From Lachnospiraceae bacterium (GTDB taxonomy: Bacteria; Bacillota; Clostridia; Lachnospirales; Lachnospiraceae), in the NCBI GenBank assembly GCA_009774145.1, contig VSND01000058.1:1-29875 (forward strand): a DNA stretch of 29,875 bases. The letters run 5' to 3'. The translations under genes were made by a program, and so were the position numbers. Within the stretch, counting starts at the first letter, position 1, and the number at the start of each line of letters is the position of its first letter. Of the stretch, positions 20,922 to 29,661 are shown one piece after another. Below the pieces are notes generated by a model. That model did not search any database and was not told the DNA's origin. It saw nothing but the letters and a program-made list of their open reading frames with translations.

Positions 20922-23294
20922 TTGAATCTTCAACTTTCCAAAAGAAACCGAACTTTTCGTAACGCTTTAATCGACACCACTCCCACAATCAGCGCAGAGC
21001 GCGCCCGGATTGTAACAAAAGTCTACCAGGAGCATGAACATCTGACCCCCATTGCCAAAGCCGCTCTCGGACTGAAGACCGTTCTCGAACAAATGACCAT
21101 TGAGATTCAGGACTGGGATCTGATCGTCGGAAACCAGGCCGACGGCCTGCGTACATCCACGATCAATCCCGCTGTCAACACCTGGATTGTGGATGAGCTG
21201 GACCGTTTTGAACTTCGTGACGGCTCCCGCTTTCTTATCTCTGAAAAGACAAAGGAATGTATCCGGCGGATCATTCCCTACTGGCAGAACAAGAATGTAT
21301 ATGACCAGACCATGGCTCTGCTTCCGGAGGATACGAAAGATAGCATGGAAAGCCTTGTCTTCACCTGCGGCTATACATTGTCCAAAGGCTGCGGACACTG
21401 GCTGGTCAATATGGAACGGGTCCTGAAGGAAGGCTTTTCCGGCATTGAGGCCCAGGCCAGACAGCTTCGCAGCGCCTGTGACTTAAGCGACCCGGACGGC
21501 GTAGACAAGATCCCCTTCTATGATGCTGTCATCATGACATGCCAGGCAGTCCGTGATTTTGCGCTTCGTTATCACAGACTGGCTCTGGAAAAAGCGAAAA
21601 TCGCGGATGAGGAGCGCAGAAAGGAACTGCTGGAAATTGCAGAAATATGCAGAAAGGTTCCTTACGAGGCTCCCACTACCTACCACGAGGCGGTCCAGAC
21701 GGTCTTCTTCCTGCAGCTTCTTCCGCAGATTGAGTCTGACGGAACCGGCATATCGGCAGGACGCCTGGACATGTTCCTGTATCCGTTTTACCGGCGGGAC
21801 CTTGATTCAGGCAGGATCACGAAAGCACAGGCGGAAGAACTTACAGACCAGCTCTGGCTGAAGATTGCATCCATCATCCAGGTCTGGAATGAGGAAGACA
21901 GTAAATCTTTCGGCGGACACCCCATCTCTCAGGCAATTACGCTGGGAGGAATGGACGAGCTGGGGAACGACAATACCAACGAGCTGTCCTATCTGATGCT
22001 GGAAACCACCGCCAGAGTCCATATGGCTCAGCCTTCTGTCTGCTGCCGCATCAACCGCAACACTCCGGATGATTTCCTCTCTCTTTGTTCGGAGGTGATC
22101 CGGGAAGGTCTCGGCATGCCGGCCATGTACAACGATGAGATCGCGATCCCGTCCCTGGTCAGCCAAGGCATTCCCATGGATCTGGCGCGAAAATACTATG
22201 CAGTCATCGGCTGTGTGGAAATGGGCGTCCAAGGCAAGCTCTGCGCCTTTGCCAATTCCGGATATTTCAATCTGGCCAAAACGCTGGAAATCATGCTTCA
22301 TGACGGGATTGATCCGTCCACAGGCAAAACGCTTGTCTCCGGCCTTGGAAAGCTTAAGGATGTCTCTGACTTTCAGAGCTTCACAGAGCTTTATTACGCC
22401 TACATGGAACATCTGCTGCGGCATCAGGTCCGCGTAACCAACGTGGTGGATACCATGCATGCACGCCTCGTACCGCTTCCCTTTATGTCCGCCATCACAG
22501 ACGGCTGCGTGGACAGCGGCAGGGAGGTCCAGTCCGGCGGCGCACTGTTCAATTACGACGGAATACAGGGCGTGGGAGTGGCTGATGTGGCAGATTCTTT
22601 CCTGACGGTTAAAAAACTGGTCTTCGAACAGCATATCTGCACGCTCCCCGAACTTGTAGCCGCCCTGGATGCGGATTATAAAGGATATGACGATCTCTGG
22701 ATACAGATACGCAGGGAAATTATCCGGTACGGCAACAATTCCCGGGAAGCCAACGAACTGGCCAGAGAACTGGTCCGTCGCTTCTGCATCTCGGTTTCCG
22801 GCTACAAAAATCTGCGCGGAGGACAGTTCGTTCCGGGCATGTATTCCAATTCGGCCAATGTGCCGCTGGGCGCCGTTGTAGGTGCACTGCCCAACGGACG
22901 GCACGCATATGCTCCGATTGCGGAAGCCTGCTCGCCCAGCCACGGTTCGGAACACGAAGGGCCTACGCAGGCAGCGCTCTCCGTTGCATCTCTGGATCAC
23001 GTACTGCTGACCAACGGTTCCCAGTACAATCAGAAATATCACCCGGCAGCGCTTCAGGGAGAAAAGGGAATCCGTTCTCTGTCACAGCTGATCCGAACCT
23101 TCTTCCTCTCCGGCGGATACCATATCCAGTTCAATGTGGTGTCTTCGGATACTCTGCGGGATGCCCAGAAGCATCCGGAACAGTACCGCGACCTGGTCGT
23201 AAGAGTTGCCGGCTATACGGCGTTCTTTACCGATCTGAACAAAGATATACAGAACGATATCATCGACCGCACGGAAATGGATTTTGCTCTATGA
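20922..23294 (+). CDS. glycyl radical enzyme, diol-dehydratase-like, substrate unknown
   Basis: A 790-residue strictly anaerobic radical enzyme of the PFL/glycerol dehydratase family. Visible residues: active-site cysteine C431 and Glu E433 in GCVEMGVQGK, a His at H159 (KGCGHW), S278 (GISAGRLD), and the radical glycine G764 in RVAGYTAFF. The Cys-x-Glu pair marks the dehydratase/C-O lyase type, not pyruvate formate-lyase (which has two adjacent Cys). By-eye alignment to glycerol dehydratase shows its substrate-binding Asp447 as Asn445 and His281 as Gly277, so a different substrate is likely. The start is taken as TTG 20922 because AGGAGG lies 7 bases before it; the ATG at 20904 lies upstream of that site. 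64 bases behind deoC. Confidence 0.93.
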   Translation: MNLQLSKRNRTFRNALIDTTPTISAERARIVTKVYQEHEHLTPIAKAALGLKTVLEQMTIEIQDWDLIVGNQADGLRTSTINPAVNTWIVDELDRFELRDGSRFLISEKTKECIRRIIPYWQNKNVYDQTMALLPEDTKDSMESLVFTCGYTLSKGCGHWLVNMERVLKEGFSGIEAQARQLRSACDLSDPDGVDKIPFYDAVIMTCQAVRDFALRYHRLALEKAKIADEERRKELLEIAEICRKVPYEAPTTYHEAVQTVFFLQLLPQIESDGTGISAGRLDMFLYPFYRRDLDSGRITKAQAEELTDQLWLKIASIIQVWNEEDSKSFGGHPISQAITLGGMDELGNDNTNELSYLMLETTARVHMAQPSVCCRINRNTPDDFLSLCSEVIREGLGMPAMYNDEIAIPSLVSQGIPMDLARKYYAVIGCVEMGVQGKLCAFANSGYFNLAKTLEIMLHDGIDPSTGKTLVSGLGKLKDVSDFQSFTELYYAYMEHLLRHQVRVTNVVDTMHARLVPLPFMSAITDGCVDSGREVQSGGALFNYDGIQGVGVADVADSFLTVKKLVFEQHICTLPELVAALDADYKGYDDLWIQIRREIIRYGNNSREANELARELVRRFCISVSGYKNLRGGQFVPGMYSNSANVPLGAVVGALPNGRHAYAPIAEACSPSHGSEHEGPTQAALSVASLDHVLLTNGSQYNQKYHPAALQGEKGIRSLSQLIRTFFLSGGYHIQFNVVSSDTLRDAQKHPEQYRDLVVRVAGYTAFFTDLNKDIQNDIIDRTEMDFAL

Positions 23295-24151
23295 TCTACA
23301 GCATTCAAAGATATTGTATTCATGACGGAAACGGGATACGCACAACGGTATTTTTCAAAGGCTGTCAGCTTCGCTGTCCCTGGTGCGCCAATCCGGAATC
23401 CTGGCGTCCGCATATGCAGATCGGATACCTGTCTCATAAATGTACGGACTGCGGCAAATGTGAGCAAATCTGCCCAAAACATGCCATAAAAAATCACCGG
23501 ATTGACGAACGCCTCTGCGACCATTGCGGAAAATGCGCTTACTATTGCCCGCAGGACGCACTGCAGGTATATGGAAAAGAGCTTTCTCTGGAGCAGCTCG
23601 TGGAAGAGGTCCTTCGCGACCGCAGCTTCTATGAACAGTCCGGCGGCGGTGTAACGTTTTCCGGCGGAGAAGCCACGCTTCAGGCGGAATATCTCCTTCC
23701 CGCGGCAACTGTTCTGCATCAGAAGGGCATCCATACCGCACTGGAGTCCAATGGACTATTTTCCGGTCAGCTGCGTCTTCAACTGGTACAGGTCATTGAT
23801 CAGTTTCTGATCGATCTGAAGCATATGGATGACTCCCGTCACAAAGAAGTACTCGGGGTCTCCAATCAGACCGTTATTCAAAATCTGACTGCTTTGTCCG
23901 ACCGGGACCTGATCATCCGTCTGCCTGTCATCCCGGGATTCAATGACGGGGAGGACAACCTGCGCCGAACTGCGCAGTTTGCCCGGGAGCTGAAAGTACC
24001 GCTGCAGCTGCTGGGATTCCACAATTTGGGCACCTCCAAATACCGTGCACTGGGAATGCCCTACCGCTACGAATCCATTTCAAGCATGAGCGCCGCACAG
24101 CTGGAAGAGAAAAAGAATATATGCCGGCAGGAATGGGAGTGCATTCTGTGA
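23291..24151 (+). CDS. glycyl radical enzyme activating enzyme (radical SAM)
   Basis: A 286-residue activase that abstracts a hydrogen from G764 of the preceding enzyme using SAM. The radical-SAM cluster motif is C25-x3-C29-x2-C32 (GCQLRCPWC). Two ferredoxin-like 4Fe-4S motifs are inserted (CTDCGKCEQICP and CDHCGKCAYYCP), as in the glycerol/choline lyase activases and unlike the short PFL activase. The SAM-binding GGVTFSGGEATLQ differs from the usual GGEPLLQ. Its ATG overlaps the stop of the radical enzyme gene (ATGA), so the two proteins are made in coupled fashion and surely form a pair. Confidence 0.95.
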   Translation: MIYSIQRYCIHDGNGIRTTVFFKGCQLRCPWCANPESWRPHMQIGYLSHKCTDCGKCEQICPKHAIKNHRIDERLCDHCGKCAYYCPQDALQVYGKELSLEQLVEEVLRDRSFYEQSGGGVTFSGGEATLQAEYLLPAATVLHQKGIHTALESNGLFSGQLRLQLVQVIDQFLIDLKHMDDSRHKEVLGVSNQTVIQNLTALSDRDLIIRLPVIPGFNDGEDNLRRTAQFARELKVPLQLLGFHNLGTSKYRALGMPYRYESISSMSAAQLEEKKNICRQEWECIL

Positions 24152-24198
24152 TGCACTTCCCTCCCCTGTCAAATACATTTTATATACGGAGGCAGAAC

Positions 24199-25350
24199 AT
24201 GAAATCCCTGTTACGTTTTTTTACATCCGCATTTTTCTGCACGATCTTTCTGACCGGATGTTCCGGGCAGGCCCCTTCCATCGCAACCGACCGGATCGCT
24301 CCGGTCATGCTGGACGGAAAATGCGGCTATATTGATGAAACCGGCACCATTGTCATAAAACCGCAGTTCGAAAACTGCAGCAGTTTTTGCACCAATGGAC
24401 TTGCCAGCGCCTGCAGGGACGGAAAATATGGCTATATCGATACTTCCGGGGCGTTTGTCATCGAACCTCAGTTTGATTTTGCCTCTATATTTTCCAACGG
24501 TTATGCAGCAGTCTGTCAGGACGGACTTTATGGAGTTATCGACGAGGACGGAACTTATATTGCAGAACCGGCTTACACCGGTATCCAGGATTTTGCTTCC
24601 TGCGGGCTGGCAGTTGTCATGCAGGATACTTTATACGGATATATAGACCGTTTCGGTCATCTGATTACAGAGATCCAGTATGACTCTGCAGATCCTTTCA
24701 CGGATGACGGATATGCCCTTGTGTCTAAAAACGGCGTTTACGGCATCATCGACACAACAGGATCCTTCGTAATTCCCATGGAATATGAATATCTGGAAAT
24801 ATTTGCCGACAACGGTCTTGCCATGGTAAAAGTTAACGGAAAATATGGTTTTATTGACCGGCAGGAACAGACTGTCATCGACTGTCTCTTTGACGGCGCT
24901 TTTTCTTTTGCCGACAACGGACTGGCCGCTGCCGCACTGGACGGAAAATGGGGATTTATTGATGAATCCGGACAGATGATCATCGAACCGCAGTATGACC
25001 TTGTCTATTCCTTTTCCAATGGCCGCACAATCGTAAAAAAAGACGGGCTGGCCGGCATTATCGACGAAAACGGAGCAGAGATCCTGCCCCCTTCCTACTC
25101 CTATATCTCTTCTTATGGGGATAACGGAAAAGCTGTTTTTCGTGCAGACAATGATAAATGGGGCTTTCTGGATGAAAATGGACAGATTGCCATAGAACCT
25201 GTCTATGACTATGCTGCCGTATTTGATTCCGTTCCGCTGGCACTGGTCCAGAAGGACGGTATGTGCGGCGCTGTTGACGAAAACGGAGATACTGTTATCG
25301 ACATTGTATATCAGAATATCGGAATATTTACCCGATATACCGAAGAGTGA
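24199..25350 (+). CDS. WG-repeat surface lipoprotein
   Basis: A 383-residue protein with a lipoprotein signal (SAFFCTIFLTGC) and then about eight WG-type repeats of roughly 40-45 residues. Each has the form DGKYGYIDxxGxxVIxPQFD..xxFxxGLAxVxx, for example GKCGYIDETG, GKYGYIDTSG, GKYGFIDRQE, GKWGFIDESG and DKWGFLDENG. Such repeats form beta-rich, probably propeller-like or extended surface domains; no enzymatic role is established. The ATG at 24199 is chosen because GGAGGCAGAAC precedes it; a longer frame overlaps the activase. It is 48 bases behind the activase gene on the same strand, so it may be co-transcribed, though a direct metabolic role is not evident. Confidence 0.85.
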   Translation: MKSLLRFFTSAFFCTIFLTGCSGQAPSIATDRIAPVMLDGKCGYIDETGTIVIKPQFENCSSFCTNGLASACRDGKYGYIDTSGAFVIEPQFDFASIFSNGYAAVCQDGLYGVIDEDGTYIAEPAYTGIQDFASCGLAVVMQDTLYGYIDRFGHLITEIQYDSADPFTDDGYALVSKNGVYGIIDTTGSFVIPMEYEYLEIFADNGLAMVKVNGKYGFIDRQEQTVIDCLFDGAFSFADNGLAAAALDGKWGFIDESGQMIIEPQYDLVYSFSNGRTIVKKDGLAGIIDENGAEILPPSYSYISSYGDNGKAVFRADNDKWGFLDENGQIAIEPVYDYAAVFDSVPLALVQKDGMCGAVDENGDTVIDIVYQNIGIFTRYTEE

Positions 25351-25376
25351 ATATGTAGTTTTCAATACTATTTCTC

Positions 25377-25405
25377 TTGACATCCACATGAATAAGCCCT
25401 ATAAT
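25377..25405 (+). promoter_or_regulatory. perfect consensus sigma-A promoter
   Basis: TTGACA (25377-25382), exactly 17 bases, TATAAT (25400-25405). It drives the flavoprotein gene at 25457. Its -10 box lies inside the left arm of the palindrome 25391-25439. Confidence 0.85.
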
Positions 25406-25439
25406 TATTTTGAATATCAAAATAATTATAGGGCTTATT
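25391..25439. promoter_or_regulatory. perfect 23-bp inverted repeat, likely operator over the promoter
   Basis: Bases 25391-25413 are exactly complementary to 25417-25439 around a 3-base centre. The core TTTTGAATATCAAAA resembles the FabT (MarR-family) box of streptococci, TTTGATTATCAAA, with the same 3-base centre. The repeat covers the -10 box and the transcription start. A mirror TATAAT exists on the - strand. Transcripts would contain only the right arm, so a DNA-binding site is more likely than an RNA hairpin. Confidence 0.6.
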
Positions 25440-25456
25440 CCCGGAAAGGCATATGG

Positions 25457-26542
25457 ATGAACAAACAAGAACTACACATAGGAAACAAAACTGCGAAACT
25501 TCCGCTGATCCAGGGGGGCATGGGTGTCGGCGTCAGCCTCTCCGGACTGGCCGGAGCTGTCGCACGGGAAGGCGGCATTGGAATCATCTCCACCGCCCAG
25601 ATCGGTTTTCGGGAAGCGGATTTCGCTCAGGATTCAAAAAAAGCAAACCTGCGTGCCATGGTCTTTGAACTTGAGAAAGCAAAAAAAATATCCCGACGGA
25701 TGGACAGCACCTGTGACGGACTTCTCGGTTACAATATCATGGTCGCCACGAGAGATTATGGCGACTATGCACGCACAGCAGCCAAAGCCGGCGCAGATGT
25801 TATCATTTCCGGCGCCGGTCTCCCGGTAGATCTGCCCGCATATGTAGAGGGAACCGATACCAAAATCGCCCCCATCGTATCCTCGGAAAAGGCTGCCCGC
25901 ATTATTCTGAAGATGTGGGACCGCCATTATCACCGCACAGCTGATTTCCTTGTAATCGAAAGCGCTCATGCCGGCGGACATCTGGGCTTTTCCAATGAGA
26001 TGCTGACCCATCTGTATGAGAACGGCTTTGACTCTGATTATGACCAGGAGATCCGGAAGATCATCGCATGCACAAAAGGCTATGGAGAAAAATACGGGGT
26101 CTCCATCCCTGTCATCACAGCAGGAGGGATCCTGAATGCATCCCAGGTCCGTCATGCACTGTCTCTGGGTGCAGACGGAGTTCAGGTGGCCACTCCTTTC
26201 GTAACTACAGAAGAATGCGACGCTGCACTGCCCTTCAAGCAGGCTTATGTAAATGCATGCGCGGAAGAGATTGAAATCGTTACAAGCCCGGTGGGAATGC
26301 CCGCCCGGGCCATTCACAATTCTTTTCTCGACCGAATGAAAAAAGGCAGAGAGAAGATTACCCGATGCTATCGCTGCCTTGAAAAGTGCAGTCCGAACAC
26401 TGCTCCTTACTGTATCACGCAGGCACTGATCCGGGCAGTCGAAGGCGATGTGGAGAACGGCCTGATCTTCTGTGGAGACAATGTCCAGTATCTGACCAAA
26501 ATCTCAACTGTGCCCGAGGTAATCCGGACTCTTTTTCCATAA
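25457..26542 (+). CDS. nitronate monooxygenase / FabK-like flavoprotein
   Basis: A 361-residue FMN-dependent TIM-barrel protein of the 2-nitropropane dioxygenase superfamily. Its start LIQGGMGVGVSLSGLAGAVAREGGIG, the flavin-site ESAHAGGHLG and AGGILNASQVRHALSLGADGVQVATPF are hallmarks. A C-terminal cysteine-rich segment (CYRCLEKCSPNTAPYC) and FCGDNV ending are typical of the clostridial nitronate monooxygenase-annotated subgroup and not of classical FabK (enoyl-ACP reductase II, ~320 residues). Its true reaction is uncertain. The ATG at 25457 is chosen because GGAAAGG lies just upstream and homology begins there. It converges on uvrB with a 58-base gap. Confidence 0.85.
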   Translation: MNKQELHIGNKTAKLPLIQGGMGVGVSLSGLAGAVAREGGIGIISTAQIGFREADFAQDSKKANLRAMVFELEKAKKISRRMDSTCDGLLGYNIMVATRDYGDYARTAAKAGADVIISGAGLPVDLPAYVEGTDTKIAPIVSSEKAARIILKMWDRHYHRTADFLVIESAHAGGHLGFSNEMLTHLYENGFDSDYDQEIRKIIACTKGYGEKYGVSIPVITAGGILNASQVRHALSLGADGVQVATPFVTTEECDAALPFKQAYVNACAEEIEIVTSPVGMPARAIHNSFLDRMKKGREKITRCYRCLEKCSPNTAPYCITQALIRAVEGDVENGLIFCGDNVQYLTKISTVPEVIRTLFP

Positions 26543-26600
26543 AGCGCCTAAGGTACAAACTCCGGTTACTTAATCTGCATGAGCCATGGTGCCGGACTGC

Positions 26601-28601
26601 TTACTCCTTCAGTTCCTGAAGTTGTTTTTTCAACTCCACCATCTGATCCCGCAGCATGGCTGCCGCCTCGAAATTCAGATCCGCTGCCGCTTTTTTCATC
26701 TTCTTCTGCACATCTCCGATCAGCTTCTCCAGCTCTTTTTCGCTCATGGATTCCGGATCCTTCTCGAACTGCAGTTCTTCCTGTGCCACCTCTCTGGAAA
26801 TGCGAATCAGATCGCGGACTGCTTTTTGAATCGTACGGGGTGTGATCCCATGTTCTTCGTTATAAGCTTTCTGAAGTTCCCGCCTCCGGTTTGTCTCTTC
26901 GATGGCAAGCCGCATGGAATCCGTCATATTGTCCGCGTACATGATTACATGCCCTTCACTGTTGCGGGCTGCCCGGCCAATGGTCTGAATCAGAGACGTC
27001 TCTGAACGGAGAAATCCTTCCTTGTCCGCATCCAGAATTGCCACCAGTGTGATCTCCGGAATATCCAGACCTTCTCTCAGAAGGTTGATCCCCACCAGCA
27101 CATCGAACACATCCAGGCGCATATCCCGGATAATCTCCGTCCGTTCCAGGGTATCCACATCCGAGTGCAGATACCGGACCCGAATCCCCAGTTCCTTCAT
27201 ATAGTCTGTCAGATCCTCTGCCATCCGCTTGGTCAGTGTGGTGATCAGGATTTTATTGTGCTTTTCTACTTCCTTATTGATTTCTCCGATCAGATCATCG
27301 ATCTGTCCTTCCACCGGCCGCACACACACTTCCGGATCCAGAAGCCCCGTGGGGCGGATGATCTGTTCAGTGCGGAGCAATTCATGATCCGCCTCGTATT
27401 CTCCGGGGGTGGCAGATACAAACATCAACTGATTGATCTTGCTCTCAAACTCATCAAAACTCAGCGGGCGGTTGTCCCTGGCAGAAGGCAGCCGAAATCC
27501 ATAGTCTACCAGCGTTCCCTTCCGGCTTTGATCCCCGAAATACATGCCCCGGATCTGAGGAATCGTTTTATGAGATTCATCAATGATGATCAGAAAATCA
27601 TCCGGAAAATAGTCGATCAGTGTATGGGGCGAGGTTCCCGGGGCAAGCCCTGCCAGATGTCTGGAATAGTTTTCAATACCGGAACAAAACCCCGTTTCCT
27701 TCAGCATTTCAATATCAAAATTCGTACGCTCCGAAATCCGCTGTGCTTCCAGAAGCTTGTCCTCGCTTTTGAAATAGCGCACCCGTTCTTCCAGTTCTTC
27801 TTCAATATCCCGGACTGCCTCTCTGATCTTCTCCATGGGCACCACATAATGAGATGCCGGAAAAATTGCAACATGATTCAACTCACTCCTGATCTCCCCG
27901 GTGAGCACGTCAATCTCCAGGAGCCGCTCGATCTCATCTCCGAAAAATTCCACCCGAATGGCCGTATCCGAAGACTCGGCAGGGAAAATCTCCACCACAT
28001 CCCCCCGAACCCGGAAAGTTCCTCTTTTAAAATCCATCTCGTTCCGGTCGTATTGAATATCGATGAGTTTTCGGATCATCTCATCCCTGTCCCGCTCCAT
28101 GCCCGGCCGAAGAGAAAGCACCATGTTCTTGTAATCCACCGGCGAACCCAGTCCGTAGATGCAGGAAACACTGGCAATGATGACCACATCCCGGCGCTCT
28201 GCCAGAGCGGAAGTAGCCGAAAGCCGCAGCTTGTCAATCTCGTCGTTGATGGAGGAATCCTTGGCAATATAGGTGTCAGAGGAGGGCACGTAGGCTTCGG
28301 GCTGGTAGTAATCGTAGTAGGACACAAAATATTCCACTGCGTTACTCGGAAAATACTCTTTGAACTCACCATAGAGCTGTGCCGCTAATGTCTTATTGTG
28401 CGCTATTACCAAAGTCGGCTTGTTAAGCTGTGCGATCACGTTGGCCATGGTAAAGGTCTTTCCGGAGCCCGTAACACCCAGTAAAGTCTGGAATTGATTG
28501 CCTTCCCGGAACCCATTGACCAAGGCTTCTATGGCCTGGGGCTGGTCGCCGGTGGGCTTGTATTCGCTGTGAAGTTCGAATAATTTTTGTGCAGTTTGCA
28601 C
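26601..28601 (-). CDS. uvrB: UvrABC excinuclease subunit B
   Basis: A 666-residue damage-verifying helicase-like subunit of nucleotide excision repair. Walker A GVTGSGKT (42-49), the beta-hairpin region YYDYYQPEAYVPSSDTYI that clamps DNA, the Walker B region IIDESHKTI, TLTKRMAEDL and QTIGRAARNSEG helicase motifs, and a C-terminal UVR domain (LNFEAAAMLRDQMVELKKQL) that binds UvrC are all present. The GTG at 28601 is the start: GGAGG lies 8 bases before it, whereas the earlier in-frame TTG overlaps that site. uvrA, its usual downstream neighbour in Firmicutes, is not here. A LexA-type box lies about 245 bases upstream. Confidence 0.97.
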   Translation of the reverse strand: MQTAQKLFELHSEYKPTGDQPQAIEALVNGFREGNQFQTLLGVTGSGKTFTMANVIAQLNKPTLVIAHNKTLAAQLYGEFKEYFPSNAVEYFVSYYDYYQPEAYVPSSDTYIAKDSSINDEIDKLRLSATSALAERRDVVIIASVSCIYGLGSPVDYKNMVLSLRPGMERDRDEMIRKLIDIQYDRNEMDFKRGTFRVRGDVVEIFPAESSDTAIRVEFFGDEIERLLEIDVLTGEIRSELNHVAIFPASHYVVPMEKIREAVRDIEEELEERVRYFKSEDKLLEAQRISERTNFDIEMLKETGFCSGIENYSRHLAGLAPGTSPHTLIDYFPDDFLIIIDESHKTIPQIRGMYFGDQSRKGTLVDYGFRLPSARDNRPLSFDEFESKINQLMFVSATPGEYEADHELLRTEQIIRPTGLLDPEVCVRPVEGQIDDLIGEINKEVEKHNKILITTLTKRMAEDLTDYMKELGIRVRYLHSDVDTLERTEIIRDMRLDVFDVLVGINLLREGLDIPEITLVAILDADKEGFLRSETSLIQTIGRAARNSEGHVIMYADNMTDSMRLAIEETNRRRELQKAYNEEHGITPRTIQKAVRDLIRISREVAQEELQFEKDPESMSEKELEKLIGDVQKKMKKAAADLNFEAAAMLRDQMVELKKQLQELKE

Positions 28602-28844
28602 AAATACCACCTCCAAAATTCATAGTAAAAAAAGATGCGTATATGCCACAAATTCGTCAAGGAATATTTCATTTTCGTCATGGCGTTTACTTGAATCGGG
28701 GCAAAACAGGCCCACGACGAATTCCGTTCACAATTTGCTGTTTTTGCAACCTGGCGTACCTCAGTAATTCCATACGGACAAAACAGCACTGAAAGAACTT
28801 TTTTATCTTACCACAGATCACGAAATTTGTATAGATGGAAAATC

Positions 28845-28856
28845 GAACTTTTGTTC
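28845..28856. promoter_or_regulatory. LexA-type SOS box upstream of uvrB
   Basis: GAAC-TTTT-GTTC matches the Gram-positive GAAC-N4-GTTC LexA site. It lies between the integrase remnant (stop at 28861) and uvrB. The long distance to the uvrB start (245 bases) leaves room for a leader; no strong promoter was identified in 28602-28860, which otherwise seems empty. Confidence 0.5.
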
Positions 28857-28860
28857 TTTT

Positions 28861-29655
28861 TCATCCTGCCCCCGGAAGAAATTCCGTTACGTCCATCACA
28901 ATCTCCAGCAGTTCTTTTTTAAAGCTTTCCTTCTCTTCCATGTTTGGCAAAACTTCTTTCATATATGCTTCAATTTCCGGCACGCCGTCCGCTATGATAC
29001 CTTTATTATCTGCGTAAACGTCCATAGTTATGAGTTCCTTGGCATGTCCCATAAGCTTCGATACCGCTTTGGGGTTGAATGCCTCTTTTAGCAGGAGTGT
29101 GCAGTATGTACTGCGCAAATCATGCCAGCGGATGTCCGGCAAGCCATTTTCAGCAAGAAGCTGTTTATAATACCTGCAATGGAACCCTTTGCTCCTTGCT
29201 CTGCCATAGTTGGAACAACAGATATAATCCATATCCTGAAACTCTCCCTTTCTGCGGTTTCGGTTTCTCTCATAAACCTGTCGTTCCTTTAAGATTGCCT
29301 CAAAAACATAATCAGGAATCGGAATCTCTCTGTAACTGGATTTTGTCTTTAATCCTACCTCCTGTTTCGTGAAAGTCTTTGGGGCAAAGTCTTCTTTTGC
29401 TGTGTTATGTACCCTCCCTAACTGGCGTTCTACTTTTAAGGTGTGGTTGATATAATCCACGTCCGAATATTTCACACCATTTATCTCGGATCCCCGAAGC
29501 CCCATCAGAACATTAAACATTACCTGCATATGGATCGGGGTATCTTTGCTCTTTTCCAGCAAAACCTGAATCTGCTCCATAGTCAGCGTTTTCTGTGTAT
29601 CAATATTCCTGGTTCTAAATCCTGATTTCTGCTGCGGCTTCTCTGCTTTGGGAAG
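28861..29655 (-). pseudogene. tyrosine integrase, catalytic domain only
   Basis: Roughly 265 residues of a phage/ICE-type tyrosine recombinase. The catalytic set is present: Arg in VLMGLRGSEI, His-x-x-Arg in WHDLRSTY, His in LMGHAKE and the nucleophile Tyr in TMDVYAD. The domain begins around KTLTMEQIQVLLEKS. The N-terminal SAM-like and core-binding domains (usually ~150 residues) are missing: upstream of about 29655 the frame only reads the antisense of a VirB4-like gene. So it is truncated and probably inactive. It lies immediately upstream of uvrB. Confidence 0.8.
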
Positions 29656-29661
29656 TCCTAT

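Noticed and set aside
21807..23042. 411-residue open frame on the - strand
   Set aside because: Antisense to the glycyl radical enzyme; a by-product of GC-rich codon use.
20894..25392. 15-base exact repeat TGACATCCACATGAA at 20894-20908 and 25378-25392
   Set aside because: A single 15-base match in 30 kb can occur by chance, and the two copies have different roles (one before a ribosome binding site, one across a -35 box).
27165..28388. 407-residue open frame on the + strand
   Set aside because: Antisense to uvrB, with no ribosome binding site or domain.
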